Below are positions 17,901 to 28,471 of a stretch of DNA of 64,000 bases, piece by piece. Position 1 is the stretch's first letter; every line of letters starts with the position of its first letter. The translations under genes were made by a program, and so were the position numbers. A model generated the notes under the pieces. That model worked only from the letters and a program-made list of their open reading frames with translations. It was not told the origin of the DNA and ran no database searches. This DNA is from Burkholderia sp. IMCC1007 (lineage in GTDB: Bacteria > Pseudomonadota > Gammaproteobacteria > Burkholderiales > Burkholderiaceae). The stretch covers positions 1 to 64,000 of the forward strand of contig NZ_JAPVQY010000021.1 in assembly GCF_027257875.1 (NCBI RefSeq), written 5' to 3'.

Positions 17901-19205
17901 TCACTTGTCGACCAGCCGTTTCGGCACCGACAGCGCGAGCAGCCCGCCGAGCACGAGGAACCCGGCGAGCATGTACATGCCCGCGTCATTCGCGCCGGTC
18001 GCCTGCTTGAGCCAGCCCATCATGTACGGGCTGATGAAGCCCGCGAGGTTGCCGATCGAGTTGATCATCGCGATGCCGGCGGCCGCCGCCGCGCCGCCGA
18101 GGAATGCGGTCGGCAGGCTCCAGAACAGCGGCAGCGTGGTCAGGATGCCCATCGTCGCGAGCGTGAGGCCGAGCATCGCGAGTGCCGTCTGGTGCGCCCA
18201 GATTACCGACAGCACGAGCCCGAGCGCGCCGAACGCGGCCGGAATCGCCAGGTGCCAGCGTCGTTCGCGGCGCTTGTCGGCACTGCGCGCGATCAGGATC
18301 ATCGCGACCACCGCCGCCGCATACGGAACCGCCGACAACAGGCCGATCATGAACGTGTCGACGACGCCGGTCGCCTTGATGATCGTCGGCAGCCAGAAGC
18401 CGACGCCGTAGAGGCCCATCACGAACGAGAAATAGATGAGCGCCATCAGCCATACGCGCGGGCTCGACATCACGGTGCCGAGCGGCAGGTCTTCCTTCGT
18501 CGCTTCCTCCGCTTCGACGTTGCGCGCGAGCAGCGCCTTTTCTTCGGCGGTGAGCCAGGTCGCCTTCGAGATCCGGTCGTCGAGCGCGAAGAACACGAGC
18601 ACGCCGGCCAGCACCGACGGAATCCCTTCGAGCAGGAACAGCCACTGCCAGCCGTGCCAGCCGCTCACGCCATTGAACGCCTTCAGGATGAAGCCCGAGA
18701 TCGGCCCGCCGATCACGCCCGACAATGCGACGGCGGTCATGAAGAACGTGGTCATCCGGCCGCGCCGGTGCGCGGGATACCAGTAGGTGAGGTACAGGAT
18801 CACGCCGGGGAAGAAGCCGGCCTCGGCGACGCCGAGCAAAAAGCGCATCACGTAGAACATCGCGGGTGTCGTGACGAACATCGTCAGGATCGAGATCACG
18901 CCCCACGTCGCCATGATGCGCGCGATCCACACACGCGCGCCGACCTTGTGCAGGATGATGTTGCTCGGGACTTCGAACAGAAAGTAGCCGAAGAAGAAGA
19001 TCCCGGCGCCGAGCCCGTAGACGGTATCGCTGAGATTCAGGTCGCTCGCCATCTGCAGCTTCGCGAAGCCGACGTTGACGCGGTCGAGATACGCGACCAC
19101 GTAGCACAGCAGCAGCAGCGGGGTGAGCCGCCACGACACCTTGCGGTAGGTTGCTTCCTCGAATGCGCCGGACGAGCCCGGCAGCGACTGCGTCGATGTT
19201 GCCAT
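17901..19205 (-). CDS. MFS transporter, anion:cation symporter type
   Basis: 434 residues from ATG 19205, which has AGGAG seven bases upstream. Twelve hydrophobic helices are evident, with the MFS signature region YLDRVNVGFAKLQM in helix 1 and RRGRMTTFF between helices. The ACS family (phthalate, glucarate, tartrate permeases) imports organic acids with protons. It is the last gene of an ALDH-SDR-MFS set on the minus strand, so it likely imports the compound that these enzymes oxidise. The actual substrate is unknown. Confidence 0.88.
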   Translation of the reverse strand: MATSTQSLPGSSGAFEEATYRKVSWRLTPLLLLCYVVAYLDRVNVGFAKLQMASDLNLSDTVYGLGAGIFFFGYFLFEVPSNIILHKVGARVWIARIMATWGVISILTMFVTTPAMFYVMRFLLGVAEAGFFPGVILYLTYWYPAHRRGRMTTFFMTAVALSGVIGGPISGFILKAFNGVSGWHGWQWLFLLEGIPSVLAGVLVFFALDDRISKATWLTAEEKALLARNVEAEEATKEDLPLGTVMSSPRVWLMALIYFSFVMGLYGVGFWLPTIIKATGVVDTFMIGLLSAVPYAAAVVAMILIARSADKRRERRWHLAIPAAFGALGLVLSVIWAHQTALAMLGLTLATMGILTTLPLFWSLPTAFLGGAAAAAGIAMINSIGNLAGFISPYMMGWLKQATGANDAGMYMLAGFLVLGGLLALSVPKRLVDK

Positions 19206-19295
19206 GTTGTCTCCTGTCGTTTCTTGTGGTGGCCGGAGCCGGCGCGGCGGCGCCCGATCCGGGGTCGTGCGAGGCACTGCTCATGCGGAGATGCG

Positions 19296-19318
19296 GCGCC
19301 GGCCGGCGTTGCCGGCGC
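19296..19318 (-). promoter_or_regulatory. Hairpin in the SDR-MFS intercistronic spacer
   Basis: GCGCCGGC (19296-19303) and GCCGGCGC (19311-19318) form an 8-bp stem in the 134-bp gap between the SDR stop and the MFS start. It has no U-run and is better read as an mRNA-processing or stability element than a terminator. Confidence 0.4.
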
Positions 19319-19339
19319 GGCGCAATCACGGTCGTGCGG

Positions 19340-20098
19340 CTAGATGCAGCGCCCGCCGTCGACTTCGAGACAGACGCCGGTGATGAACTCGGCTTCGTCG
19401 GATGCGAGGTAAAGGGCCGCGTTCGCGATGTCCTGCGGCGTCGAGAAGCGGCCGAGCGGAATCGTCGCGAGGAACCGGCTGCGATTCTCGGGTGTGTCTT
19501 CGCAGCCCATGAATTCGGTCATCAGCGCCGTCTCGCCGAGCACCGGATTGATGCAGTTCACGCGGATCCGGTCGGCGCCGAGCTCGGCTGCGAGCGACTT
19601 GCTCGCGGTGATCATCGCGCCCTTCGTGCTGTTGTACCAGACGAGGCCCGGGCGCGGGCGCACGCCGGCCGTCGACGCGACGTTCACGAACACGCCGCCG
19701 CCCTGCGCGCGAAAGTACGGAACGAAGGTCTGCACGCTCCAGAACAGGCTCTTCATGTTGACGGCGTACACGCGGTCGAACTCCGCTTCCGTCACGTCGA
19801 GCACCGGCTTGTTGCGGTGCGTGGTGCCGGCGTTGTTCACGACGATCTGCACCGCATGGAAGTCGTCGAGCGCGGCCTGCAGCAGCGCGCGCCAATCGTC
19901 GTCGCGCGACACGTCGCCCGCGACCGCGATCGCCTTGCCGCCCGCCAGCGCGATCTCGCTCGCGACACGCTCGGCCGCCGCGCCGTTCAGGTCGTTGACG
20001 ACGACGTTCGCGCCTTCGCGCGCGTACGTCTTCGCGATGCCTTCGCCGAAACCCGAGCCGCCGCCCGTGACGACGGCCGTCTTGCCGCTCAACCGCAT
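19340..20098 (-). CDS. Short-chain dehydrogenase/reductase
   Basis: 252 residues starting MRLSGKTAVVTGG. The cofactor-binding TGGGSGFG motif sits near residue 11, NNAG near 88, and the catalytic Ser-Tyr-Lys set appears as VASTAG followed by YNSTK. It ends with the classical GVCLEVDGGRCI tail. NAD is slightly favoured over NADP by VNDLN after strand 2 (acidic residue). ATG 20098 has AGGAG just upstream. It stands 56 bp downstream of the aldehyde dehydrogenase, consistent with sequential oxidation of an alcohol or sugar-type substrate. Confidence 0.9.
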   Translation of the reverse strand: MRLSGKTAVVTGGGSGFGEGIAKTYAREGANVVVNDLNGAAAERVASEIALAGGKAIAVAGDVSRDDDWRALLQAALDDFHAVQIVVNNAGTTHRNKPVLDVTEAEFDRVYAVNMKSLFWSVQTFVPYFRAQGGGVFVNVASTAGVRPRPGLVWYNSTKGAMITASKSLAAELGADRIRVNCINPVLGETALMTEFMGCEDTPENRSRFLATIPLGRFSTPQDIANAALYLASDEAEFITGVCLEVDGGRCI

Positions 20099-20154
20099 GG
20101 TGTGTCTCCTGGGTTGGATGAGTGCATGGTGCGGCCGGTCGTTGCCAGCCGTGT

Positions 20155-21594
20155 TCAGCCGTGCCGGATCGCGATCGTCTTCAGCGTGGTGAAGCCGTAC
20201 AGCGCCTCGAAGCCTTTCTCGCGGCCGTGCCCCGAGTGCCCGACGCCGCCGAACGGCAATTCGACGCCGCCGCCCGCGCCGTAGTTGTTGATGAACACCT
20301 GGCCCGCGCGCAGCCGCCGCGCGAGCCGCATTTGACGCGCACCGTCGCGCGTCCAGATGCCCGCGACGAGGCCGTAGGGCGTGCCGTTCGCGAGTGCGAC
20401 CGCTTCGTCTTCGTCGGCGAAGCGCATCGCGGCGAGCACCGGGCCGAACACTTCCTCCTGCGCGAGCCGGTGCGACGACGGCACGTCGCGCAACAGCGCG
20501 GGCGCCTGGTAGAAGCCGCTTTCGGGCGCGTCGGCCACGACCTGGCCGTGCGCGGCCATCGGAATGCCGTCGTGCTGCGCATCGGACAGGAAGTCCCACA
20601 CGCGTTGCTGCTGCTGCGCGTTGATCAGCGGGCCGCAGTCGAGGTCCGCGCGGCTCGGGCCGACGCGCAGCCCGTTGAATGCGGTCGCGAGCCGTTCGAC
20701 GAGCGGCTCGTAGATCGCGCGCTCGATCAGCACGCGGCTGCCGGCCGAGCAGGTTTGCCCGCCGTTCTGCACGATCGCGGACACCAGCACGGGCAGCGCC
20801 GCTTCGAGATCGGCGTCGGCGAACACGATCTGCGGCGACTTGCCGCCCAGTTCGAGCGTGACGGGTACGTGGTTCTCGGCGGCCATCTGCGTGACGAGCT
20901 TGCCGGTCGCGGGCGAGCCGGTAAACGAGATGTGGTCGATGCCGGGGTGGCGCGCGAGCGCGGCGCCGGCTTCATGGCCGTAGCCGGTGACGATGTTCAG
21001 TGCGCCGGCCGGCAACCCGGCTTCGGCGGCCAGCTCGGCGACGCGCAGCACCGACAGGCACGCGTCCTCGGCCGGCTTCACGACGCACGCGTTGCCGGCC
21101 GCGAGCGCCGCGCCGACGCTGCGCCCGAAGATCTGCATCGGGTAGTTCCACGGCACGATGTGGCCGGTGACGCCGTGCGGTTCGCGCACGGTGAGCACCG
21201 TGTAGCCGGCCTGATAGGGCAGGGTTTCGCCGTGCAGCTTGTCGGCGGCGCCCGCGTAGAACTCGAAGTAGCGCGCGAGCGCGGCTGCGTCGGCGCGTGC
21301 CTGCTTCAGCGGCTTGCCGGTGTCGCGCGCCTCGATCTTGGCGAGTTCCTCGAGGTGATCGGCGACGCGTGCGGACAGCCGCATCAGTGCGCGGCCGCGT
21401 TCGGCGGCGCTTGTCGCGCCCCACGGGCCCGCGAACGCGTCGCGGGCCGCGGCGACCGCGCGCTCGATGTCGGGTGCCGTGCCGCGCGCGATCGTCGCGA
21501 ACGGCTGGCCGTCGGACGGATCGACGACGGGGATCGTCTCCAGTTGCGCAGGCAACGTCCATTCGCCCGCAATGAAGTGCTTCGCTTCTTCCAT
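20155..21594 (-). CDS. NAD(P)+-dependent aldehyde dehydrogenase
   Basis: 479 residues. It oxidises an aldehyde to the acid. Seen are the Rossmann region GHIVPWNYPM, the KPAEDACLS segment, SFTGSPATGK, the general base Glu in LELGGKSPQ and the nucleophilic Cys in NGGQTCSAGSR. The closest familiar relatives are betaine-aldehyde/semialdehyde dehydrogenases, but specificity cannot be assigned. ATG 21594 has AGGAG six bases upstream. Immediately upstream lies an array of palindromic repeats whose first unit forms a hairpin in the probable 5' leader. Confidence 0.92.
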   Translation of the reverse strand: MEEAKHFIAGEWTLPAQLETIPVVDPSDGQPFATIARGTAPDIERAVAAARDAFAGPWGATSAAERGRALMRLSARVADHLEELAKIEARDTGKPLKQARADAAALARYFEFYAGAADKLHGETLPYQAGYTVLTVREPHGVTGHIVPWNYPMQIFGRSVGAALAAGNACVVKPAEDACLSVLRVAELAAEAGLPAGALNIVTGYGHEAGAALARHPGIDHISFTGSPATGKLVTQMAAENHVPVTLELGGKSPQIVFADADLEAALPVLVSAIVQNGGQTCSAGSRVLIERAIYEPLVERLATAFNGLRVGPSRADLDCGPLINAQQQQRVWDFLSDAQHDGIPMAAHGQVVADAPESGFYQAPALLRDVPSSHRLAQEEVFGPVLAAMRFADEDEAVALANGTPYGLVAGIWTRDGARQMRLARRLRAGQVFINNYGAGGGVELPFGGVGHSGHGREKGFEALYGFTTLKTIAIRHG

Positions 21595-21604
21595 GCCTGC
21601 TCCT

Positions 21605-21943
21605 GTCGACCCAAGTTGGCGCTTTAGCGCTTACTTGGGTCCCATGCTTCGCGGTCGACCCACGTCAGCGCTTCAGCGCCTATCGGGTTCCATGCTTCGC
21701 GGTCGGCCTGAATTAGCCCTTCGGCGCTTGCTCGGGTCCTATGCTTCGCGGTCGGCCTGAATTAGCCCTTCGGCGCTTGCTCGGGTCCTATGCTTCGCGG
21801 TCGGCCTGAATTAGCCGTTCGGCACTTATCGGGCCTCCATGCTACGCGGTCGCCCCGAGTTAGCGCTCCAGCATTTATCGGTCCCACGCTTCACGGCCGC
21901 CTCGCGTGAGCGCTTCAGCACTTATCGGATCGCATGCTTCGCG
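21605..21943. repeat. Seven imperfect ~49-bp palindromic tandem repeats
   Basis: Units start at 21605, 21654, 21702, 21751, 21800, 21849 and 21896 and are 47-49 bp long. Each begins GTCG(A/G)CC or similar and ends with a (C/T)GCTTCGCG-like motif. Units 3 and 4 are almost identical. Inside each is a small inverted repeat of the AGCGCTTCAGCGCC type. Unit 1 also has ACCCAAGT (21609-21616) paired with ACTTGGGT (21633-21640), enclosing GCGCTTTAGCGC, a long hairpin within 50 bp of the aldehyde dehydrogenase start. No long ORF spans the array on either strand with plausible coding character. Confidence 0.85.
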
Positions 21944-22033
21944 GCGGACGCGCAACGGGGCGTTGGCCCGATGACCGGACATCCGGAACGATTATCGCGC
22001 CGATCGTCATCCGGACGCCACCGGTCGATTGGC

Positions 22034-22039
22034 TATAAT
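22034..22039 (+). promoter_or_regulatory. Likely -10 box of ppa
   Basis: A consensus TATAAT lies 86 bp before the ppa start codon and downstream of the repeat array. I see no good -35 at 17 bp (CCGGAC), so an activator or a weak -35 may be involved. Confidence 0.5.
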
Positions 22040-22124
22040 GGCGCATTCCTTGGCGGGACGCCCGCGGCGGTGCATCGGCCGCGGCGCCCCTGTCCCGAAT
22101 TCCATCGACCAACAGAGAGCGCCT

Positions 22125-22652
22125 ATGAGCTTCAACCATGTTCCGGCCGGCAAGGACCTGCCGCACGATTTCAACGTGATCATCGAGATCCCGGCGCAAA
22201 GCGACCCGGTGAAGTACGAGGCGGACAAGGAGCTGGGTCTCCTCGTCGTCGACCGCTTCATCGGTACCGGCATGCGCTATCCGGTGAACTACGGCTACAT
22301 TCCGCAGACGCTGTCGGGCGACGGCGATCCGGTCGACGTGCTGGTGATCACGCCGTTCCCGCTGCTGGCCGGCTCGATCGTGCGTTCGCGCGTGCTCGGC
22401 ATGCTGCAGATGACCGACGAGTCGGGCGTCGACGCGAAGCTGGTCGCGGTGCCGCACGACAAGATCTGCCCGATGACGGCCAACCTGAAGTCGATCGACG
22501 ACGTGCCCGAGTACCTGAAGGACCAGATCAAGCACTTCTTCGAGCAATACAAGGCGCTCGAGAAGGGCAAGTGGGTGAAGGTCGAAGGCTGGGCCGGCAT
22601 CGAAGCCGCGCACAAGGAAATCACCGACGGCGCCGCGAACTACAAGAAGTAA
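22125..22652 (+). CDS. ppa: Inorganic pyrophosphatase
   Basis: 175 residues from ATG 22125 ([13 protein letters not shown]), the usual length of bacterial family I enzymes. It hydrolyses pyrophosphate from biosynthetic reactions. The metal-binding signature DGDPVDVLV is intact, as are [12 protein letters not shown] and [11 protein letters not shown]. It is monocistronic: preceded by its own -10 box and followed by a terminator whose loop also contains the convergent neighbour's stop codon. Confidence 0.97.
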   Translation: MSFNHVPAGKDLPHDFNVIIEIPAQSDPVKYEADKELGLLVVDRFIGTGMRYPVNYGYIPQTLSGDGDPVDVLVITPFPLLAGSIVRSRVLGMLQMTDESGVDAKLVAVPHDKICPMTANLKSIDDVPEYLKDQIKHFFEQYKALEKGKWVKVEGWAGIEAAHKEITDGAANYKK

Positions 22653-22691
22653 AGCCGGCCGGACGGCCGGACGGTCGCCTCGCCCGCCACG

Positions 22692-22737
22692 CAAACCGCG
22701 CGTGTCTCCTCAGGAGGCCGCGCGGTTTTGTTTTTGG
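22692..22737. terminator. Terminator of ppa overlapping the end of the convergent gene
   Basis: AAACCGCGCG (22693-22702) pairs with CGCGCGGTTT (22719-22728 region) and is followed by TGTTTTT on the plus strand. The loop holds the TCA (stop) of the minus-strand GIY-YIG gene at 22710-22712, so one arm is part of that coding sequence. Confidence 0.75.
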
Positions 22738-23630
22738 CGCGGTGTGGCGGCGGGTGCCGTTTTCTTTCGGGTGTGGGCGGGCGCCGGCGCGGGCAGAGCG
22801 GCGTCGTCGGGTGCGGCATTCGCGCTTTTCGCGCTTGTTTTGCTCGTTGCGCTTATTGCGCGGCGCTTGGTGACCACGGGGGCTGCGGCTTCGACGGCTT
22901 CGGTCGGGGTCTTGCTCATCGATGCGCGGCGGCGCGTCGGCGTGGAAGCCGTGCCGGCGCGTTCCTTCGCGATGGACTTGCGGCCGGCGGCCCGCGCTTT
23001 CGGCTTCGACTTCGGCGCCGCGTTCGTCGCCGGCTTTTCCTGCTTGGCCGCGGTGCCGCGTGTTGAAGTCTTCTTTCCTGCGTCGGCAGCGTCGCCGGTC
23101 TTGGCCCGCTTCGTCGCGGGCGTGGCCTGTGTCTTCGTGGACGTCCGAGCGGTTGTCCCGGACTTCACGGTCCTGGCAGGACGGGCCGCCTTCCCGTCAT
23201 CGCCGGCCTTCGCGGCTTTCCTGACGGGTCGTTCCGCTTCGGCCGCCTGCGTCCCGATGTCGGCTTGCTGCGCTTTCTTCCCCTTCTTGCGCCCGCGCGC
23301 TTCGGTCTTCAAACTCGCCGCATCGACACCGACACCGACATTCCCGTCGATCGACATCCCGGCCGGCAACACCGATTCGAGCGTCCGGATCCCGGCCGCC
23401 AGTTCGCGTTTCTGCGCGGGCGTGAGCCGCTTCACCCAGTATTCGACGCGCGACGCGATCGACCGGTCGGGCAGCGGGAACGACGCGAGCACCGCGCGCG
23501 GCTTGCGCGAGCGCGTGTAGCGCGCGCCCTTGCCGGACGCGTGCTGGTCGAAGCGCGCGGCGACGTCGTTCGTGATGCCCGTGTAGACGCTGTCGTCGGC
23601 GCACTCGATCAGATACAAAAACCAGGACAT
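22710..23630 (-). CDS. GIY-YIG nuclease-domain protein with long basic tail
   Basis: 306 residues. Residues 1 to about 85 form a compact GIY-YIG domain of the UPF0213/YhbQ type (FLYLIECADDSVYTGITND; VEYWVKRLTPAQKREL). The remaining ~200 residues are almost wholly Lys, Ala, Thr, Ser, Pro and Arg (for example KKTSTRGTAAKQEK), resembling the C-terminal tail of histone H1 or the Burkholderia/Bordetella H1-like proteins. Typical members of this group are ~90-100 residues without a tail. The tail suggests nonspecific DNA or RNA binding that delivers the nuclease; this is an inference. The stop codon lies inside the terminator of ppa. Confidence 0.8.
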   Translation of the reverse strand: MSWFLYLIECADDSVYTGITNDVAARFDQHASGKGARYTRSRKPRAVLASFPLPDRSIASRVEYWVKRLTPAQKRELAAGIRTLESVLPAGMSIDGNVGVGVDAASLKTEARGRKKGKKAQQADIGTQAAEAERPVRKAAKAGDDGKAARPARTVKSGTTARTSTKTQATPATKRAKTGDAADAGKKTSTRGTAAKQEKPATNAAPKSKPKARAAGRKSIAKERAGTASTPTRRRASMSKTPTEAVEAAAPVVTKRRAISATSKTSAKSANAAPDDAALPAPAPAHTRKKTAPAATPRQKQNRAAS

Positions 23631-23781
23631 GGAAAAGCGGCGGGATGCGAAGCCGCCAGTGTCTCAGAAAAGATCGGGCGGGCCGCCGGATTTCGCGATC
23701 GGGGTCGTTCGCGCGGCGGTCTCGGCGGATGTGCGGCCAACGTCGGCGAATTCCGCCACGAACCGTAACGCGCATCGCGCA

Positions 23782-25041
23782 TCAGGGGCGACCGCCGCTG
23801 TGCCGGAACGGATCGTGTTCGCGCAGTTCGTCGACGTACGTGTGAATATGCTCGGTCTCGCGTTCGAGAAAGCGCGCGACGGCGTCCGAGAACGCCGGGT
23901 GCGCGAGCCAGTGCGCGGAATGCGTGACGGTCGGCAGGAAGCCGCGCGCGAGCTTGTGTTCGCCCTGCGCGCCGCCTTCGAACGTATCGAGTCCGGCCTC
24001 GATGCAGAACTCGAGCAGCTGGTAGTAGGCCGTTTCGAAATGCAGGCACGGCACGTGCTCGAGCGCGCCCCAGTAGCGGCCGTACAGCGTGCCGCCGCCA
24101 TGCGCGCCGCGCCGGTAGACGGCGAGCGAACTCGCGATCGGCTTGCCGTCGGCCTGCGCGATCACGAGCACCAGGTTCTCGGGCATCGTCGCGCCGACCG
24201 CGCGGAAGAAGTCGAGATTCAGATACGGGCTCGAATAGTGTTCGCGGTAGGTCTGCCGATAGCAGCGCGAGAAGAAGCGCCAGTCGGCGTCGGTGATCAT
24301 GTCGCCGGTGAGCCGGCGGAACGTCACGCCCGCATCGCGCACCTTGCGGCGTTCCGCGCGGATGTTCTTGCGCTTTTTCTGCTCGAGCGTGCCGAGGAAG
24401 TCGTCGAAATCGCGGTAGCCGTCGTTGAGCCAGTGAAACTGCACGCCTTCGCGCAGCATCATCCCCATCGATTCGAACAGCCGCGCCTCGTCGCCGGTCG
24501 GGAACAGCACGTGCAGCGACGACACGTCGCTCTGCTCCGCGAACGCGAGCAGCGTGGCCGCGAGCTGCCGGCGCGCATCGTCGTCGGCGGCGAGGAGGCG
24601 GGAGCCCTGTACCGGCGTGAACGGCACCGCGCACAGCAGCTTCGGGTAGTAGGACAGCCCGTTGCGCTGGTACGCGTCGGCCCATGCCCAGTCGAACACG
24701 TATTCGCCATACGAATGCTGCTTCGCATAGACCGGCGCGGCGGCCGCGAGCCGCCCCGTGCGCGCGTCGGTGAGCGTGACGAAATGCGGCGACCAGCCGG
24801 TGTCGTCGACCGCGCAGCGCGTGACGTGCAGCGCGTCGAGGAATTCGTGGCGCAGGAACGGTGTCGGCTGCGCGTCGCCGTCGAGCAGCGCGTTCCATTC
24901 GTCGGCCGGGACTTCCGACGGGGACGACAGGATGCCCGTGCGATAATCGATGCGTTCGTGTTTCAAGCGTGAATCCGTACTGTTGGATGCCGCCCGATGC
25001 GTGCCGCCGTGGCCCGCATCCGGGATGATTTCGTCAGCCAT
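23782..25041 (-). CDS. FemAB-like acyltransferase (DUF482/GNAT superfamily)
   Basis: 419 residues. Conserved blocks are NALLDGDAQPTPFLRHEFL near residue 50, KRKNIRAERRKV near 225, and LYGRYWGALEHVPCLHFET near 315. These are features of the PF04339 FemAB-like family, described as peptidoglycan biosynthesis/recognition proteins of the GNAT fold; actual activity is unproven. No signal peptide, so cytoplasmic. It is divergent from nadE with only 32 bp between start codons, so the promoters must overlap the coding starts or face each other closely. Confidence 0.82.
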   Translation of the reverse strand: MADEIIPDAGHGGTHRAASNSTDSRLKHERIDYRTGILSSPSEVPADEWNALLDGDAQPTPFLRHEFLDALHVTRCAVDDTGWSPHFVTLTDARTGRLAAAAPVYAKQHSYGEYVFDWAWADAYQRNGLSYYPKLLCAVPFTPVQGSRLLAADDDARRQLAATLLAFAEQSDVSSLHVLFPTGDEARLFESMGMMLREGVQFHWLNDGYRDFDDFLGTLEQKKRKNIRAERRKVRDAGVTFRRLTGDMITDADWRFFSRCYRQTYREHYSSPYLNLDFFRAVGATMPENLVLVIAQADGKPIASSLAVYRRGAHGGGTLYGRYWGALEHVPCLHFETAYYQLLEFCIEAGLDTFEGGAQGEHKLARGFLPTVTHSAHWLAHPAFSDAVARFLERETEHIHTYVDELREHDPFRHSGGRP

Positions 25042-25073
25042 TCAGCGCGCGCCGCCGGGCTGCGCCGACCGTC

Positions 25074-27249
<2,176 letters not shown>

Positions 27250-27291
27250 GCGCCGCATCCGGCAAGGGGTGGGCGACACCGGCCCGCCAAG

Positions 27292-27328
27292 AAAAAACGG
27301 TGCGGATACCCGGTTGGGTACCGCACCG
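27292..27328 (-). terminator. Terminator of the porin gene
   Basis: CGGTGCGG (27298-27305) and CCGCACCG (27321-27328), with an inner TACCC/GGGTA stem, are followed on the minus strand by TTTTTT. Confidence 0.85.
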
Positions 27329-27388
27329 ATACGCGCCTCTCGCAGCAGCGTGGAAAGTGTTGTCCAATCGTTCTTTGACGGCGCCTGA

Positions 27389-28471
27389 TCAGAACAGGTG
27401 CTGGATGCCGGCGTAGACGCCGGTCTGGCTGCCGCCCGGATTCGGGTTGCCCGTCGACACGGCCGTGCCGGCGCCGTTCGCGTTCAGGCCGAAGTTCGCG
27501 TTCTTGCTGTTGCGCACGGTCGCGACCTGCAGGTCGAACAGCGTGCGCTTCGAGATGTTGTACGAGCCGCCAACCGTGTAGATGTTCGCGTTGCCGCCGC
27601 CGTGGTTCGCGTTCACGTGATACACGGCTGCGATCAGCGCCGCTGCCGGCGTCGCCTGCCACGTCACGCCGCCCCACACCTGTTGCGTACCCGTCACGCC
27701 GGCGTTCACTGCCGGGCCGCCGCTGCCGTCCGCGTGCGATGCCTGGTAGGCCGCCTGCACCTTGAACTGGCCGAGGAACACGTTCACGCCCGCGAAGTAT
27801 TCACGCGAGTAGTTGAACACGTCCGAGAAGCGGCCGTTGCTGTCGCGCGTTTCGTCGTAGATGCCGCGCAACTGGAACAGCGAATTCGTATAGGTGATCT
27901 GACCGCCCATTGCACGGCCCGGCTGGCCGGCCGTGGTGTTGCCGTTGAAGCTCGTCGAGTTCGAGAACGAGAACTGGCCGTAGAAGTCGAGGCCGTACAG
28001 CGACGGCGACTGGTACGACACGTTGTTGCTGGTCTTGTTCCAGTTGCGGCCGCGCACCAGCGAGGCCGTCGACCAGGCCGACTGGCCGAACGGGTCGAAG
28101 TCCCACACGCCGTTGGCGATCGCGAGTTCGCGACCCAGCAGCAGCGTACCGTAGAGATCGTTCGAGATCCCGACCGTCGCGAAACGATCCCAGATCGTAC
28201 CGCTCGTGCCCAGGCCGCCGTTCATCGTGTTGAATGCGCCTTCGATGTGGAACAGGACCTTGTTGCCGGCGCCGATGTCCTCGCTGCCCTTCAAGCCCCA
28301 CAGGCTCGTGCCCCAGTCGCCGCTTTCCGCGCGCACTTGGTGGCCGTTTTGCAGACCGTTCAGGTACTCGATGCCTGCGTCCAGACGGCCGTACAGCGTG
28401 ACGCTGCTCTGCGCGTGCGCCGTAACCACCCCAGCAGCCATCAGCGCGGCCGCGACCAAAGCTTTCTTCAT
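27389..28471 (-). CDS. Gram-negative general porin
   Basis: 360 residues from the ATG at 28471 (MKKALVAAALMAAG). GGAGG lies 5 bases upstream of it, whereas the in-frame ATG at 28483 has none. A signal peptide ends at AHA-Q about residue 21. The mature start SSVTLYGRLDAGIEY and the C-terminal GIQHLF with terminal Phe are hallmarks of 16-stranded trimeric beta-barrel porins (Porin_4 family). It allows passive diffusion of small solutes across the outer membrane. Long AT-rich upstream region and dedicated terminator suggest strong, individually regulated expression. Confidence 0.93.
   Translation of the reverse strand: MKKALVAAALMAAGVVTAHAQSSVTLYGRLDAGIEYLNGLQNGHQVRAESGDWGTSLWGLKGSEDIGAGNKVLFHIEGAFNTMNGGLGTSGTIWDRFATVGISNDLYGTLLLGRELAIANGVWDFDPFGQSAWSTASLVRGRNWNKTSNNVSYQSPSLYGLDFYGQFSFSNSTSFNGNTTAGQPGRAMGGQITYTNSLFQLRGIYDETRDSNGRFSDVFNYSREYFAGVNVFLGQFKVQAAYQASHADGSGGPAVNAGVTGTQQVWGGVTWQATPAAALIAAVYHVNANHGGGNANIYTVGGSYNISKRTLFDLQVATVRNSKNANFGLNANGAGTAVSTGNPNPGGSQTGVYAGIQHLF

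Noticed and set aside
21605-21943. CRISPR-like array
   Set aside because: Units are contiguous imperfect palindromes of ~49 bp with no unique spacers and no cas genes nearby.
22702-23520. Plus-strand hydrophobic-looking frame over the GIY-YIG gene
   Set aside because: The basic Lys/Ala tail read backwards gives Phe/Leu/Ala-rich strings that mimic membrane segments.
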